This document shows positions 62,454 through 64,000 of a stretch of DNA of 64,000 nt, piece by piece; position 1 is the first letter of the stretch; every line of letters starts with the position of its first letter. The DNA is from Paenibacillus amylolyticus. Its GTDB lineage: Bacteria; Bacillota; Bacilli; Paenibacillales; Paenibacillaceae. The notes under the pieces are model-generated. The model saw only the letters and a program-made list of their open reading frames with translations. It had not been told where the DNA came from and made no database searches. Location of the stretch: the NCBI RefSeq assembly GCF_003719335.1, contig NZ_RIAS01000002.1:434001-498000 (forward strand), in the 5' to 3' direction. The translations under genes were made by a program, and so were the position numbers.

Positions 62454-63365
62454 ATGTCCAATGTAACGGTGAAAGAACTAACAGCCAAGCAAGCCGACCG
62501 CGGCGTCAAAAGCTCGGTGTTTACGCTGAAGTTTCTGCAGCGTATTGTAATGATCCTGATCGGTGCTGCACTCATGGCTGTATCGCTTGAAGTATTCCTA
62601 GTGCCAAACGGCGTCATCGACGGCGGTATCACGGGGATCTCGATTATGGTGTCAGAGCTTACACATCTGCCGCTGGGGATATTTCTGACTCTGCTCAATA
62701 TGCCTTTTCTAATCCTTGGTTACAAGCAGATTGGCAAGACCTTTGCATTATCTACTTTGCTGGGAATCGTCGTGATGTCTATTGGAACATCGCTGTTGCA
62801 CGAAGTTCCAGCACTAACACCGGGTGAACCGCTTCTGGGTGCTGTATTCGGCGGATTGATTCTGGGTGTGGGAGTAGGTCTCGTTATTCGTTCTGGTGGT
62901 TCACTGGACGGTACAGAGATCGTAGCTATTCTGTTTAGTGAGAAATCACCGCTGTCTGTGGGACAGATTGTTTTGATTATTAACGTATTTATTTTCGCGG
63001 GTGCTGGATTTGTATTCGGCTGGCCAAACGCTCTGTACTCGATGATTGCCTATTATATTGCCATGAAGATGATTGATATTGTGAATGAAGGGTTGGATCA
63101 GTCCAAGTCGGTCTGGATCATCAGTGAGAAGTATCGTGATATCGGTTCCGCGTTGACGGATCGTCTCGGACGTGGTGTAACGTATCTGGACGGAGAAGGC
63201 GGATTCAGCGGGGATGAGAAAAAGATCATTTTTGTTGTCATCACTCGTCTGGAAGAAGCCAAGCTGAAGTCCATAGTTGAGGATTGGGACCCGCAAGCTT
63301 TTGTAGCCATCGGTAACATTCATGATGTGAAGGGCGGGCGTTTCAAGAAAAAAGGCATCCATTAG
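62454..63365 (+). CDS. YitT family membrane protein (DUF2179)
   Basis: 303-residue protein with five or six TM segments in the first 200 residues (YitT_membrane: MALLGIMLMAVSLEVFLVPN-like ALMAVSLEVFLVPNGVIDGG, ITGISIMVSELTHLPLG, DGTEIVAILFSEKSPLSVGQ) and a C-terminal cytoplasmic DUF2179 domain (about 220-300: DRLGRGVTYLDGEGGFSGDE, VVITRLEEAKLKSIVED). Function of the family unknown. RBS GGGGGGGAT before ATG. Confidence 0.9.
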   Translation: MSNVTVKELTAKQADRGVKSSVFTLKFLQRIVMILIGAALMAVSLEVFLVPNGVIDGGITGISIMVSELTHLPLGIFLTLLNMPFLILGYKQIGKTFALSTLLGIVVMSIGTSLLHEVPALTPGEPLLGAVFGGLILGVGVGLVIRSGGSLDGTEIVAILFSEKSPLSVGQIVLIINVFIFAGAGFVFGWPNALYSMIAYYIAMKMIDIVNEGLDQSKSVWIISEKYRDIGSALTDRLGRGVTYLDGEGGFSGDEKKIIFVVITRLEEAKLKSIVEDWDPQAFVAIGNIHDVKGGRFKKKGIH

Positions 63366-63431
63366 CGAAGCGCTTGATTTGACACAAGGGTAAGTTAACA
63401 ACAAAAGAAAGCACCATTGTTCTGCTACATC

Positions 63432-63470
63432 AATAGCCGATATCCTGAATTACAGGGTATCGGCTATTTT
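63432..63470. terminator. Terminator overlapping ligD stop
   Basis: AATAGCCGATATCCTG / CAGGGTATCGGCTATT with a five-base loop and T6, bidirectional; the stop codon of the minus-strand gene lies in the right arm. Confidence 0.85.
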
Positions 63471-64000
63471 TTCTTCAAATGTTTCAGAATCAGTTCCATA
63501 GGTTGCGGAGGCACGGCTGCTATCAGGTCCCCAACGGTTGTCAGACGTTCAATAATGTTCATAAGATGAAAATCCTGAATCGAGACATCACGGCGCACCT
63601 CATCCCAAGTCAGCGGTGTGGAGACGGTTCCCTTTGGCTTGGCGCGAGGTGTATAGGGAGCAGCCAATGTTTTGCCGCCATAATGCTGGAGATAATCAAA
63701 GTAAATTCGATCACCCCGATCTTTTTTGAGCCGTTCCAGTGTAAACAATTCAGGATGCTTTTGCGTGACATATTTACCTACAAAATGACCGATATCCCGT
63801 AACTCATCAAATGTTACACCAGACGTAATTGGCACAATAATTTGAACACCTGTGGCGCCAGAGGTTTTGGGAACGGATTGCAATCCAAGGGAAGACAATG
63901 TTTCACCTACAATCAATGCGGCCTGCATGATCCGCGGCTCATGCTCCATCGAAGGGTCGAGATCAATCATCCATTCACAAGGAAGCGTACTGTTAATCGC
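63464..64000 (-). CDS. ligD: LigD-type DNA polymerase/primase domain, partial
   Basis: C-terminal 178 residues of an archaeo-eukaryotic primase-type polymerase of the LigD Pol family; the frame is open to the window edge, so the N-terminus is missing. Visible: EWMIDLDPS with the catalytic Asp pair (D-x-D), VPKTSGATGVQIIVPI, LFTLERLKKDRGDRIYFDYL and GKTLAAPYTPRAKPKGTVST, LTWDEVRRDV. Such domains add nucleotides at DNA breaks during Ku-dependent end joining. The polymerase appears to end without a following ligase domain, so it is either stand-alone or the C-terminal domain of a fusion. Confidence 0.85.
   Translation of the reverse strand, partial: AINSTLPCEWMIDLDPSMEHEPRIMQAALIVGETLSSLGLQSVPKTSGATGVQIIVPITSGVTFDELRDIGHFVGKYVTQKHPELFTLERLKKDRGDRIYFDYLQHYGGKTLAAPYTPRAKPKGTVSTPLTWDEVRRDVSIQDFHLMNIIERLTTVGDLIAAVPPQPMELILKHLKKK

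Overview
The window looks like a chromosomal segment of a Paenibacillus-type Gram-positive bacterium. The evidence is strong AGGAGG-type ribosome binding sites with frequent TTG and GTG starts, moderate GC content, B. subtilis-like protein families (YhgE/Pip, YitT, AI-2E family exporter, UgtP-like glycosyltransferase, SleB-like hydrolase, LCP protein) and a perfect CIRCE element. No species is claimed. There are no rRNA, tRNA, CRISPR or intact transposase genes.

Layout. (1) 1-5690: right end of a PBSX/myovirus-like prophage or phage-tail-like particle: XkdU-like tail protein, a mosaic tail fibre, an acidic XkdW-like protein, a 38-codon CD1375-like protein, holin and GH25 endolysin. (2) 5830-7700: HTH-cupin regulator plus YbaK-type tRNA deacylase, then about 1 kb of decayed sequence with a LysR C-terminal relic. 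(3) 7900-11880: peptide-type ABC importer (lipoprotein and two permeases, no ATPases). (4) 12000-23100: htpG behind CIRCE, dGTPase, luciferase-like oxidoreductase, chemoreceptor, TRM11-like methyltransferase, D-2-hydroxyacid dehydrogenase, RNA 2',3'-cyclic phosphodiesterase and SleB-like wall hydrolase. (5) 23170-27830: UgtP-like glycosyltransferase, and a TetR regulator followed by a YhgE/Pip membrane protein, which share one operator sequence. (6) 28200-33500: gltB (large glutamate synthase subunit, no gltD beside it) and a 50-residue protein. (7) 33590-55460: a large exopolysaccharide (EPS) locus, preceded by a divergent Xre-type repressor gene and closed by a strong terminator. It encodes CpsB/CpsC/CpsD-type phosphatase, co-polymerase and tyrosine kinase, GalU, an initiating sugar-phosphate transferase, a UDP-xylose synthase-like enzyme, six glycosyltransferases, Wzy-like and Wzx-like proteins, pyruvyl transferase, ManC, Ugd, LCP and VanZ-family proteins. 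(8) 55490-64000: a CxxC mini-protein with a BcrA-type ABC transporter, AI-2E family permease, CNNM/CorC-type protein, cardiolipin synthase, YitT protein and the C-terminal part of a LigD-type polymerase.

How the genes work together. The EPS locus supplies precursors (UDP-Glc, UDP-GlcA, probably UDP-Xyl, GDP-Man), assembles a lipid-linked repeat, adds pyruvate, flips and polymerises it, and controls chain length through the phosphatase/co-polymerase/kinase trio. Much of it is translationally coupled by short overlaps.

The most interesting signal is regulatory. The promoter before the EPS locus (34139-34193) and the promoter before the CxxC/ABC-transporter operon (55492-55544) have the same architecture: TTGACA, 17 bp, TAAATT, then a GATAC-N5-GTATC dyad at the expected start site. 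The first promoter has an extra dyad between -35 and -10. The dyad matches, from memory, the operator of the PBSX prophage repressor Xre, and an Xre-like gene is divergently placed beside the first promoter. This suggests a phage-type repressor co-opted to switch surface polysaccharide and an ABC transporter together. This is an inference from sequence.
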